This document shows, piece by piece, positions 1 through 5,879 of a stretch of DNA of 8,797 bases. Under the pieces are notes generated by a model. It was not told the DNA's origin and searched no databases. It saw only the letters and a program-made list of their open reading frames with translations. The stretch spans positions 1 to 8,797 of the forward strand of contig QHXE01000096.1 in the NCBI GenBank assembly GCA_003222835.1, written 5' to 3'. Each line of letters begins with the position of its first letter. The first letter of the stretch is position 1. Both the position numbers and the translations under genes were made by a program. This DNA is from Acidobacteriota bacterium (GTDB lineage Bacteria > Acidobacteriota > Blastocatellia > Pyrinomonadales > Pyrinomonadaceae).

Positions 1-37
1 AAATCCTATCGCTACGCCAATACGAGGATTTCTTTTT

Positions 38-100
38 ATGCAAATCAAATCGCCTAGTGTGGTTATCTTTGTCATGCTCGCGGTCGTCCTTGTTAAATGA
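38..100 (+). CDS. Possible 20-aa hydrophobic membrane or leader peptide
   Basis: A 20-codon ORF starts at ATG 38, nine bases after a GAGGA Shine-Dalgarno-like sequence at 24-28. It encodes a short polar N-terminus (MQIKSP) followed by about 13 hydrophobic residues (VVIFVMLAVVLV) and ends in Lys. This is compatible with a single membrane-spanning micropeptide, or with a signal-peptide start cut off from a lost gene. Its stop lies 18 bases before the CPBP protease start, so a translational leader role is possible. There is no homology to lean on and the size is within what chance allows. The good RBS and the hydrophobic bias are the only support. Confidence 0.25.
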   Translation: MQIKSPSVVIFVMLAVVLVK

Positions 101-118
101 AGGGCTCAAAGATCAAAT

Positions 119-994
119 ATGAGATCGCTAGTCAAGTTCTTTTCGCTTACGTTTATCCTGAGCTGGACGCTTTGGATCGCAGCGGCATTCATCCTGCAGA
201 AAACCGCCTCGCCCACGTCCGCGCAGACGCCAATCAGCGGCCTTCCATTTCTCATGGGGACCTTCGCACCAGCCCTGGTCGCCCTTTTGCTAACAGCGCA
301 AGCAGAAGGACGCTCGGGAACGCTGGCGCTGCTACGCCGCGTAATTCAATTTCCGCAAGGCGGGCGATGGTACGTGTTCGCGGTCGCCTACTTTGCATTA
401 GTCAAACTCACAGTAGCCCTCCTGTACCGTGTCGCGACCGGAGCATGGCCTGCATTTGGCCACATCCCTGTGTACCTCCTAATGATCGCGATCGTTGTCT
501 CGACCCCAGTGCAGGCGGGCGAAGAAATAGGATGGCGCGGTTATGCGCTTCCTCGTCTGGCAAGGCACCTCGGACTTGCGCCCGCCAGTCTATTGTTGGG
601 AGTGATTTGGGCGAGCTGGCATTTGCCCTTCTTTTTCATTCCAGGGAGTGACAACTCCGGGCAGTCGTTCCCGGTCTACCTGCTGGCAGTGACCGCGCTC
701 TCGATTCCAATGGCGTGGCTCTATTGGCGAACTAACGGAAGCCTGTTGCTAACGATGCTGATGCACTCCGCAATCAATAATACCGCTGGTATCGTGGCGT
801 CATCCGCGTCGACAACCAGTCCCTTTTCCCTAAGAACTTCGTTGGTAGCGTGGTTAACGGCTGCAGTGTTATGGCTATTTGCAGTTTACTTCCTTATTCG
901 AATGAGAAGGGCGACGTTACAGCGCGACACCAACTCAGTGAACGAGGTGTCGAGCAATGACAGGCCGGCCAGAGCTACGGTCGCAATGAAATGA
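119..994 (+). CDS. CPBP family intramembrane metalloprotease (Abi/CAAX protease-like)
   Basis: A 291-residue polytopic membrane protein of the CPBP (CAAX protease and bacteriocin-processing, Rce1-like) family. The three signature motifs are visible and in order: EExxxR as EEIGWR (E135, E136, R140), a tryptophan-rich helix ending in His as WASWH (H168), and HxxxN as HSAIN (H216, N220). These are the glutamate and histidine residues of the family's intramembrane active site. About seven or eight hydrophobic segments are visible, the first at residues 5-27 and the last at 240-261, followed by a polar C-terminal tail of about 30 residues. The length is normal for the family. The start at 119 is chosen because the hydrophobic N-terminus begins there; GAAGGG at 99-104 is a rather distant RBS. 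Bacterial homologues process peptides, contribute to bacteriocin self-immunity, or are of unknown role. The substrate cannot be predicted here because no bacteriocin gene is adjacent. Confidence 0.9.
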   Translation: MRSLVKFFSLTFILSWTLWIAAAFILQKTASPTSAQTPISGLPFLMGTFAPALVALLLTAQAEGRSGTLALLRRVIQFPQGGRWYVFAVAYFALVKLTVALLYRVATGAWPAFGHIPVYLLMIAIVVSTPVQAGEEIGWRGYALPRLARHLGLAPASLLLGVIWASWHLPFFFIPGSDNSGQSFPVYLLAVTALSIPMAWLYWRTNGSLLLTMLMHSAINNTAGIVASSASTTSPFSLRTSLVAWLTAAVLWLFAVYFLIRMRRATLQRDTNSVNEVSSNDRPARATVAMK

Positions 995-1062
995 CCGACA
1001 TTTCTACAAGCCATTTTCGAGATTTGCATTCCGTTTAGCACACTATTGAAGTGAGGACGACT

Positions 1063-1197
1063 ATGCGCAAGACACTATTCCTGATCCCATTCCTTTTCGC
1101 GCGGCCCAATACGTGGTTGGCGCGTTTACGTTGTGTCTCAAAATACAAATCAGCGCGAGGCTTGGATGAATGCGACGCTCGCGCGGCTTTGTGGTAG
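1063..1197 (+). pseudogene. Truncated start of a secreted-protein gene (44-aa ORF)
   Basis: ATG 1063 follows a convincing purine-rich RBS (gtgagga, about 1054-1060). The ORF opens like a Sec signal peptide (MRKTLFLIPFLFA: positive charges, then a hydrophobic core). After about 13 residues the translation turns into arginine- and cysteine-rich sequence unlike a mature exported protein and stops at 1195-1197. I read this as the 5' end of an exported-protein gene whose body has been lost by deletion or replacement, just upstream of the cassette-like cluster. The rest of 995-1307 holds a small CGGCG/CGCCG hairpin at 1211-1225 and the attC half-site at 1262-1293; I see no other gene. It could also be a chance ORF. 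Confidence 0.3.
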
Positions 1198-1261
1198 TAA
1201 ATGGAATGTTCGGCGGACGACGCCGCGCTCTTCGCGTTACGTCCAAAACAATCGGGACGCG

Positions 1262-1293
1262 CGCCAACACGTCGTTGAACCGGAGCGGACAGC
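1262..1293 (+). repeat. attC half-site remnant (R''-spacer-L'')
   Basis: This stretch reproduces the 5' half of the complete attC site found at 2312-2417. Positions 1263-1287 match 2313-2337 at 22 of 25 bases, including the uninterrupted 12-mer CGTCGTTGAACC. It contains an R''-like box ending in AAC (CGCCAAC, 1262-1268), a spacer, and the L'' box GTTGAACC with its extra A. The matching 3' half (L' and the GTTRRRY-type core) is absent. Instead the sequence runs within about 15 bases into the YdeI-family gene. It is best read as the truncated attC of a lost upstream cassette. Confidence 0.6.
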
Positions 1294-1307
1294 ACAGATC
1301 GCAAACC

Positions 1308-1865
1308 GTGAAGACATTCGTCGCTCAGACCGCTGACCAGTGGCGCAAATGGCTCGACGAGCACCACGACTCCGAGTCCGAGGTGTGGCTCATCTTCTAT
1401 AAGCTACATACGGGCGTGGGATCGATAGCGTACCTGGACGCACTAGATGAGGCGCTGTGCTTTGGTTGGGTGGATAGCCTGGTCAAACGCCTGGACGAAT
1501 CTCGCTATGCGCGCAAATTCACGCCGCGCAAAGCGGATAGCCGGTGGTCGACGATTAACCGAAAGCGCTACGCGGCACTGAAAGCGGCCGGCAGGTTGAA
1601 GCCAGGTGGAATCAATCGCGCTCCGACGGACCGCAGCTATGGTCCGCGACCACGGTTCCAAATGCCCGCAAGGCTTCCGCGGTACATTCAGACGGCGCTA
1701 AGGAAAAAGCCTGCGGCATGGCGGTACTTCGAGGGGCTTGCGCCCTCACATCGGCGACGGTATATCGGTTGGATCGAATCCGCCAAGCGCGAGGAGACAA
1801 AGGCCAGGCGTCTGCAGGAGGCGATTCGCCTCCTTAGCGCAGGCAAACCGCTGGGACTCAAATAA
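1308..1865 (+). CDS. YdeI/OmpD-associated (OmdA) family protein
   Basis: A 185-residue protein of the YdeI/OmpD-associated family (OmdA, sometimes labelled bacteriocin-protection protein). Visible family signatures are DALDEALCFGWVDS (residues 44-57), the basic block FTPRKADSRWSTINRKR (71-87), and the C-terminal FEGLAPSHRRRYIGWI followed by a charged helix that ends in an RRLQEAI-type motif. These match the family's usual order and length of about 190 residues. The molecular function is not established. Some members are linked to acid, antimicrobial-peptide or bacteriocin tolerance, so a stress or protective role is only inferred. GTG 1308 is chosen because family similarity starts there; the in-frame ATG at 1170 would add a tail encoded by the attC remnant and unrelated DNA. 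No clear Shine-Dalgarno sequence precedes it. It is flanked by attC-related sequences on both sides, which suggests acquisition as a cassette. Confidence 0.85.
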   Translation: MKTFVAQTADQWRKWLDEHHDSESEVWLIFYKLHTGVGSIAYLDALDEALCFGWVDSLVKRLDESRYARKFTPRKADSRWSTINRKRYAALKAAGRLKPGGINRAPTDRSYGPRPRFQMPARLPRYIQTALRKKPAAWRYFEGLAPSHRRRYIGWIESAKREETKARRLQEAIRLLSAGKPLGLK

Positions 1866-1874
1866 AACAGCCAC

Positions 1875-1909
1875 CCAAACAACGAACCGCTTGCAGCGGC
1901 ACGTTAGCC
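1875..1909 (+). repeat. Short attC-like site ending in a GTTAGCC core
   Basis: An imperfect inverted repeat lies immediately after the YdeI-family gene. AACG (1881-1884) pairs with CGTT (1902-1905), a 2x2 internal mismatch follows, and CCGCT (1887-1891) pairs with AGCGG (1895-1899) around a 3-nt loop. It ends in GTTAGCC (1903-1909), identical to the 3' core of the full attC at 2411-2417. The arm CCGCTTGCAGCGG resembles motifs I associate with many environmental attC sites. At about 35 nt it is shorter than a usual attC (roughly 57 nt upward), so it is probably an internally deleted attC. Its core GTT marks the 5' boundary of the next cassette. Confidence 0.6.
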
Positions 1910-1912
1910 ATG

Positions 1913-1919
1913 AAGGAGG
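1913..1919 (+). promoter_or_regulatory. Strong ribosome binding site (AAGGAGG) that decides the VOC start
   Basis: AAGGAGG sits five bases before ATG 1925. The in-frame ATG at 1910 overlaps the cassette core and has no RBS of its own, so initiation at 1925 is favoured. A cassette-borne RBS right behind the core site is typical of integron cassettes. Confidence 0.8.
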
Positions 1920-1924
1920 CACCG

Positions 1925-2317
1925 ATGACTGCGACCGAGATGAAGCCGCGCGTCACATCCTTTGCTCCACAGTTCCTCGTCGACGACCTTGAGCGCTCTA
2001 TCGCGTACTACCAGAGGCTGGGTTTCAGTTTCGGCGAGCCGTGGGGCGGATTCTACGCTATCGGCTATCTGGATGGATTGGAATTGCATCTGAAAGAAGC
2101 GCCCAAGAATCCGGCCGAGCGCCACCATCGTCGGGAAAACGAGCACCTCGATGCCTCAGCGGGCGTCGACGGCATCGAGGCATTCTACGAACAGTGTGTT
2201 GCCAACGGCGCGAAGATCCTCAGGCCGCTTGCGGTGACGGCTTGGGGCACGAAGGATTTCTACATTGAAGACCCCGACGGTCATATCGTCTGTTTCGGTG
2301 GCACGCCGGCGGGCTAA
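1925..2317 (+). CDS. VOC superfamily protein (glyoxalase/bleomycin-resistance fold), cassette-borne
   Basis: A 130-residue single-domain vicinal-oxygen-chelate protein. The two beta-alpha-beta-beta-beta modules are recognisable: APQFLVDDLERSIAYYQRLGF (residues 14-34) opens the first, with LELHLKE (52-58) as its last strand. GIEAFYEQCVANGAKIL (83-99) opens the second, closed by the hallmark WGTKDFYIEDPDGHIVCFG (107-125). H55 is a plausible metal-ligand position, but a Cys occupies the usual Glu region near the end (IVCFG). The protein may therefore bind and sequester a compound, as bleomycin-binding proteins do, rather than catalyse a metal-dependent reaction. The substrate is unknown. The stop codon TAA (2315-2317) lies inside the R'' box of the downstream attC, which makes this the best supported cassette gene in the window. 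Confidence 0.88.
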   Translation: MTATEMKPRVTSFAPQFLVDDLERSIAYYQRLGFSFGEPWGGFYAIGYLDGLELHLKEAPKNPAERHHRRENEHLDASAGVDGIEAFYEQCVANGAKILRPLAVTAWGTKDFYIEDPDGHIVCFGGTPAG

Positions 2318-2417
2318 CCCGTCGTTGAACCTGAGCGCGGGCAGCCTCTTCATTAACTTGTGATTTGCTTTCGACCTTGACGCTAATCGCCGCGCCCGGT
2401 CAACTCTGACGTTAGCC
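2312..2417 (+). repeat. Complete attC recombination site (106 nt)
   Basis: The outer boxes are perfectly complementary: R'' GGCTAAC (2312-2318) and R' GTTAGCC (2411-2417). Inside them, after unpaired spacers of 5 nt (CCGTC) and 6 nt (TCTGAC), L'' GTTGAACC (2324-2331) pairs with L' GGTCAAC (2398-2404) except for one extra A. That matches the extrahelical base that sets strand polarity in folded attC sites. The stem then continues with GCGCGG-type pairing (2335-2341 against about 2391-2397) and encloses a variable central loop of roughly 50 nt. The arrangement R''-spacer-L''-loop-L'-spacer-R' is what an integron tyrosine recombinase recognises on the folded bottom strand. It overlaps the VOC stop codon and precedes the RibD-like gene. 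Confidence 0.82.
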
Positions 2418-2470
2418 GTGTAAGCGATCAGTTCGCTCCCGGCGCCTCTTGCCAAAGGAGATCTGTACTC

Positions 2471-3019
2471 GTGACGAAGCGTCGAAAAGTCATCGTCCAC
2501 ATCGCAACCAGCGCGGACGGATACATCGCGCGTCCTGACGGCGATCTCGAATGGCTGACGTCCCGCCCGGCACCAGAAGGCTTCTATGGCATGAACGCCT
2601 TCATGAGGTCTGTAGACACGAAGCTGCTTGGCCGGAAGACTTACGAGGTGAGCCTGCGCATGGGGGCGAAGTTCGACTCGAAGAGTCGGACCATCGTCTT
2701 CTCTCGTCATGCGCCACCAGCCGACGCCCCATCAGGCGTGGAATTCGTGAACGGTGCAATCGGCCCATTCGTAAGCCGCCTTCGAGAGCACCCTGGCAAG
2801 GATATCTGGTTGATGGGCGGCGGCGAGATCATCGCCTCGTTTCTTGACGCGCAGGCGATCGACGAGTTCGTCATCAGTGTGGCCCCTGTGTTTATTGGGG
2901 ATGGCATTCCACTGATAGCGCGGCGTCACCGTCACGTGCCCCTGGAGTTGCGCTCAGTCGAGCGCTTCGAAGATGGCCTCGTCCAATTGCACTACCGCGT
3001 GCAGAACCAGCATTCTTGA
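2471..3019 (+). CDS. Dihydrofolate-reductase-like / RibD C-terminal domain oxidoreductase
   Basis: A 182-residue protein of the RibD_C/DHFR-like reductase family (YyaP/YwjB-type stand-alone domain). Visible hallmarks are the N-terminal strand and loop IATSADGYIARPDGDLEWL (residues 11-29), LLGRKTYE (52-59) as the nucleotide-contacting helix start, KDIWLMGGGEI (110-120) carrying the glycine-rich NADPH-binding turn, and a C-terminal P-V-F-IGDG-I-P-L segment (139-148). Such proteins are predicted NAD(P)H-dependent reductases of pterin- or pyrimidine-like substrates. The actual substrate of stand-alone members is mostly unknown, so trimethoprim resistance should not be assumed. GTG 2471 is the start, with AAAGGAGAT at 2455-2463 as RBS. 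The gene lies 53 bases after the attC core at 2417 and would be the next cassette, but I cannot find an attC after its stop. Confidence 0.85.
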   Translation: MTKRRKVIVHIATSADGYIARPDGDLEWLTSRPAPEGFYGMNAFMRSVDTKLLGRKTYEVSLRMGAKFDSKSRTIVFSRHAPPADAPSGVEFVNGAIGPFVSRLREHPGKDIWLMGGGEIIASFLDAQAIDEFVISVAPVFIGDGIPLIARRHRHVPLELRSVERFEDGLVQLHYRVQNQHS

Positions 3020-3240
3020 TGGCGCGGCCGCGCGCGCGTGTGATCAAACTATTACGACGGCAAGCGAATTGACCACTAACTGCTCCCAATCTACCGTTAC
3101 CTGATTCAAACTTGCCAAGGCAGTTTCAGCTCACCAAAATAGCTACGCAGAAACTTAGGCTTCTAACTCTGATGAACGTGAGAAAAATACAAAGCGGTCA
3201 TCCTGAGAGCAAACCAACTAGCTCTGAATCGGAAACTGTC

Positions 3241-4884
3241 ATGAACAAACGGCAATCGTCCACTTCAATTTCAAGGATCATTGTGCTCCTGGCCTTGACT
3301 GTGACCACGCCAGCTCCTGCTGCCGCGCAGGTTTATACAGTGCTGACGTTCGACGTTAAAGGCGACGGTCGCGATCCTGCTCTGGCTGATGCGGCGCAGC
3401 TCGCTTATCGTTACGACAAACAGCAGGACCTGCTCTGGTTTCGGATAGCCCTCTACGGCGTGCCGAATGAAAATGCGTTTGGTGTAAATATCGTGATTGA
3501 TTCGGGCGGTGATGACGCAACCAAGATGAACTGGTGGGGAGGAAATAAGACTTTCAAGTTCGACAAACTGGTTACCGCATGGGTTACGCGTGGCAATAAC
3601 GGTTATCAGGGGACAGTTGGCGTAGGCGACGTGGCCGGAGTCAACGCGAAGCAACTGAATAATCTGCACCAGAACAATTTGCAAATGCGAATTGAGGGCG
3701 ACTCGATTCTCATCGGTGTTAAGCGCACCGACATCACGGACAAGATGAAGATGAATGTCATCGCGGCTGTCGGTTCAAATGAGCAATGGAACGACGACCT
3801 TCCCAACGCCGGATCTGCGGCGATCGATCTCTCAAAGACAACGCCCGGCGTGCGCGAGATTGATGTCAGCCGTAACAATCTAGAACTACCGAAAGAATAT
3901 AAAACTCTTGGCAATGATCATCGTCCCGCGATCGCAAAAAGTGGCGGTGGCAAACAAACTCTGATCCTGGTTCCCGGCATGTATTCCGGCGCGACGTCTT
4001 TTGATAGCTTCATCGATCGAAATCAGACTCAGTACAAATTCTTTCTAGTCACGCCGCCGGGAATTAACGGCACACCGTCACGGGCTATGCCCGCGCGCGG
4101 CACCAGCTTTAGCGAACTGACCTGGACGCGCAGCCTCGAGCGAGACATTCTCAATCTCATCCGCAAAGAAAAACTAGCCAAGCCAATAATTGTCGCGGAA
4201 CGCCAACCGGCGGCACAGGCAGCGATCGAACTCGCGATTGAGCATCCTGATCAGATCGGTGGCGTAGTACTCGTGGGCACGAATTTGGTGCAATCCTTTT
4301 TTTCTCCAAAAGATCCTACGAGAAAGACCCCACTCGCCTTTTCGGATCGCGGCGGTTTTGTTGATGAGAGCTGGGCGGCCAAGTGGTTCAAATATGTGAC
4401 GCCGGAAACCTGGAAGAATGGGGATCTGGCGAAGCAGTTGTTGAGCGTCGATCCTGTAAGAGCACAGACGGCTTGGGACGAACTTGAAAGTGCGCCGCTG
4501 GAAATTAAGGTGCGTTATCTCTGTGAATTCTGGGCGTCGGATGTCACGCGCGATTTTGACAAACTGAAAGTCCCGGTGCTGGCTCTTGTTCCCGGCTTTG
4601 ACGAGAAATTTCTCGCCGATCCAGCGAATGGCTTTGCGAAGCCGGCATTTTTGGATTCATGGGAAACGCTGGTGCCGAAAAATCCTCAACTTGAACTTGT
4701 AAGGATTCCCAACACCCGCATGCTCGTGCTCGACGATCAGCCGAAACTCGCTGACGAAACTATTGCCAGGTTTATCGAACGGATTAGCAAGCTACAAAAA
4801 GGGCCAATGAAGGAGTTCGATTCAGATCGAAACGCGACTCTGGTTTTCTCCAAGCGATACGAGCAACGAAAGGAAAAGTTGTGA
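3241..4884 (+). CDS. Secreted two-domain protein: beta-sandwich plus catalytically degenerate alpha/beta-hydrolase
   Basis: A 547-residue exported protein. Residues 1-30 form a Sec signal peptide (basic MNKRQ, hydrophobic IIVLLALTV, then APAAAQ as the cleavage region), which favours ATG 3241 over the in-frame starts at 3112 or 3172. Residues 32-200 look like a DOMON/CBM9-like beta-sandwich (YTVLTFDVKGDG, LLWFRIALYG, NIVIDSGGDD, WWGGNKTFKFD). Residues 238-517 follow an alpha/beta-hydrolase fold: TLILVPGMYSG is the strand and oxyanion-loop region, then IIVAERQPAAQ is the elbow, GGVVLVGT the next strand, VPVLALVPGFDEKF the acid strand (D454), and a C-terminal IPNTRMLVLDDQP. The nucleophile-elbow pattern GHSxGG reads AERQPA, putting Arg321 at the Ser position, and the usual catalytic His position reads Met494. 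It is probably a non-enzymatic binding or scaffold protein in the periplasm or outside the cell. Its stop overlaps the ATG of the next, broken, gene by one base. Confidence 0.82.
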   Translation: MNKRQSSTSISRIIVLLALTVTTPAPAAAQVYTVLTFDVKGDGRDPALADAAQLAYRYDKQQDLLWFRIALYGVPNENAFGVNIVIDSGGDDATKMNWWGGNKTFKFDKLVTAWVTRGNNGYQGTVGVGDVAGVNAKQLNNLHQNNLQMRIEGDSILIGVKRTDITDKMKMNVIAAVGSNEQWNDDLPNAGSAAIDLSKTTPGVREIDVSRNNLELPKEYKTLGNDHRPAIAKSGGGKQTLILVPGMYSGATSFDSFIDRNQTQYKFFLVTPPGINGTPSRAMPARGTSFSELTWTRSLERDILNLIRKEKLAKPIIVAERQPAAQAAIELAIEHPDQIGGVVLVGTNLVQSFFSPKDPTRKTPLAFSDRGGFVDESWAAKWFKYVTPETWKNGDLAKQLLSVDPVRAQTAWDELESAPLEIKVRYLCEFWASDVTRDFDKLKVPVLALVPGFDEKFLADPANGFAKPAFLDSWETLVPKNPQLELVRIPNTRMLVLDDQPKLADETIARFIERISKLQKGPMKEFDSDRNATLVFSKRYEQRKEKL

Positions 4885-5212
4885 TGATAACTAATATTGC
4901 AACCGCGGCAGTCTATATAGATGACCAGAATAAGGCCGTCGAGTTCTGGACAAAAAAAGTTGGTTTCGTAGTCCATCGTGAAAAGCGAATGAGTGCGGAA
5001 GCAGCTTGGATCTGATGGCGAATTGGAACGAACGCAAACCTTCCATTGTGTTTAATTGTCTGAGCGTTAAAGATACTCACAATGACATGAGTGCTCGCGG
5101 AGTTGAATTCAGTCAAGCGCCTCAAGAAATGGGCTGGGGCTCTTTCGCGATTTTCGAGGATCCTGAAGGCAATTCGTTCGGGTTAAGAGGACCCGGCAAA
5201 TCCAGCGCGTGA
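4884..5212 (+). pseudogene. Broken VOC-family gene with an internal frameshifting deletion
   Basis: Two pieces of one VOC protein lie in different frames. The 5' piece, from ATG 4884, reads ITNIATAAVYIDDQNKAVEF, then WTKKVGF, and stops at TGA 5013-5015. The 3' piece resumes at about 5012 in the next frame with LMANWNERKPSIVF and then SARGVEF, and ends with the VOC hallmark WGSFAIFEDPEGNSFGL before a stop at 5210-5212. In intact relatives I would expect roughly 20 residues (an AWIEVGPPGAQT-like strand and loop) between the pieces; they are missing. This implies a deletion of roughly 60 nt that is not a multiple of three. The original start overlapped the hydrolase stop (TGATG), so the two genes were probably translationally coupled. 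A sequencing error alone would not explain the missing strand. Confidence 0.78.
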
Positions 5213-5305
5213 GCTTTGGTGTTTCGATGTTGGAACCGTGGCTTATCTTGGGCCGCACTTGTTGCACCAGAGGCAGGTGCCAAATGTCGGGTGCTAGACA
5301 AAAAA

Positions 5306-5312
5306 AGGGAGG
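5306..5312 (+). promoter_or_regulatory. Ribosome binding site (AGGGAGG) of the second VOC gene
   Basis: AGGGAGG lies nine bases before ATG 5322, behind an A-rich stretch. A small hairpin (GCACC 5264-5268 with GGTGC 5276-5280) lies just upstream, without a T-run. The strong RBS in a gap of about 110 bases supports independent translation. Confidence 0.7.
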
Positions 5313-5321
5313 ACACAGTCA

Positions 5322-5753
5322 ATGGCCATCACACCCTATCTCTTATACGAGGATGTTGACGAAGCCCTGAAGTTTCTAGCCAAGGCATTCGGCTTTCGGA
5401 AATATGGTCGCCCAATGCTGGCCGATGACGGCAAGGTTAATCATGCCGCAATGCAGTTCGGTCATGACCTCATCATGATGGGACGGCCTCCTTCCGGTTA
5501 TCGAAATCCGAAACATTTGGGCGGGGCAACCCAATACCTTTACGTGAATGTTGAGAAGGTGGACAAACATTATCAGCGGGCCAAGAACGCCGGGGCTACT
5601 GTTCTAGAAGCGCCGGAGGACACGGAATATGGCCACCGTCGTTATAGCGTGGCTGACCCGGAAGGTCATCAATGGTCTTTCGCTGAAGACATCAAGCGAC
5701 GGGTAATCAAGAAGTCAGCCAGGAAACGCTCCGCAGCGCGATCGAGCATTTGA
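5322..5753 (+). CDS. VOC superfamily protein (PhnB/glyoxalase-like)
   Basis: A 143-residue VOC-fold protein. ITPYLLYEDVDEALKFLAKA followed by FGFRKYGRP (residues 3-31) opens the first module. MQFGHDLIMMG (44-54) is its closing strand, QYLYVNVEKVDKHYQRAKNA (71-90) opens the second, and GHRRYSVADPEGHQWSF (104-120) is the family hallmark. H41 and H48 lie near the usual first metal-ligand region, and the terminal strand reads HQWSFAE, with E122 beyond the classical position. The pattern resembles PhnB-like or glyoxalase-like proteins, whose substrates are often unknown. A basic tail of about 20 residues (KRRVIKK, then KRSAARSSI) follows the domain and is unusual. This is the third VOC gene in the window, counting the broken one. 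Confidence 0.87.
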   Translation: MAITPYLLYEDVDEALKFLAKAFGFRKYGRPMLADDGKVNHAAMQFGHDLIMMGRPPSGYRNPKHLGGATQYLYVNVEKVDKHYQRAKNAGATVLEAPEDTEYGHRRYSVADPEGHQWSFAEDIKRRVIKKSARKRSAARSSI

Positions 5754-5879
5754 GTCTTAGAGGCATTCCGAGCCTGGGTAGCGTCGCTTGATCGGGCTCC
5801 GCATGTAACCCTCGGCAGGCTGCCTCTTCAACGACGCCATTGCTCACGCGGATTTCAAATCGTTTCAGGAGGTGGAGTA

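Larger units (their letters stand above)
1904..2411 (+). mobile_element. Integron-type gene cassette carrying a VOC gene (508 bp)
   Basis: The boundaries follow the G/TTRRRY cleavage rule. The unit runs from the TT of GTTAGCC at 1903-1909 to the G of GTTAGCC at 2411-2417. It has the expected compact plan: 21 bases before the start codon including a strong RBS, a single promoterless ORF, and a downstream attC whose R'' box contains the ORF's stop codon. Cassette, gene and attC are all in the usual relative orientation. The core is GTTAGCC rather than strict GTTRRRY, a variant I regard as common in environmental cassettes. No intI gene or attI site is visible, so mobilisation would need an integrase supplied elsewhere. 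Confidence 0.7.

Noticed and set aside
97..651. Long alternative + strand ORF overlapping the CPBP gene
   Set aside because: Its translation is rich in Arg, Ser and Pro without domain-like sequence. The overlapping frame holds all CPBP motifs, so this is a shadow.
1170..1307. In-frame N-terminal extension of the YdeI-family gene
   Set aside because: The extension is translated from the attC half-site and unrelated DNA, and adds 46 residues beyond the family's normal start. GTG 1308 fits family length.
2156..2710. 184-residue minus-strand ORF across the cassette junction
   Set aside because: It spans the ends of two convincing + strand genes and the attC between them; the composition is that of a shadow frame.
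3022..3033. GCGCGGCCGCGC palindrome after the RibD-like gene
   Set aside because: It is a run of G and C that is self-complementary by composition. There is no T-run and no attC boxes around it, so it is neither a terminator nor a cassette end that I can support.
3020..3111. Search for an attC closing the RibD-like cassette
   Set aside because: Only isolated CTAAC and GTTACC strings occur, without paired inner boxes. I cannot call a site.
3112..3240. In-frame extension upstream of the secreted hydrolase
   Set aside because: Starting earlier would bury the signal peptide that begins cleanly at ATG 3241, and the extra residues look non-coding.
5816..5832. Short match (gcctcttca) to the attC central loop, as a possible attC after the second VOC gene
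   Set aside because: Only nine bases match, and no R''/R' boxes or GTT core pair could be found around it.
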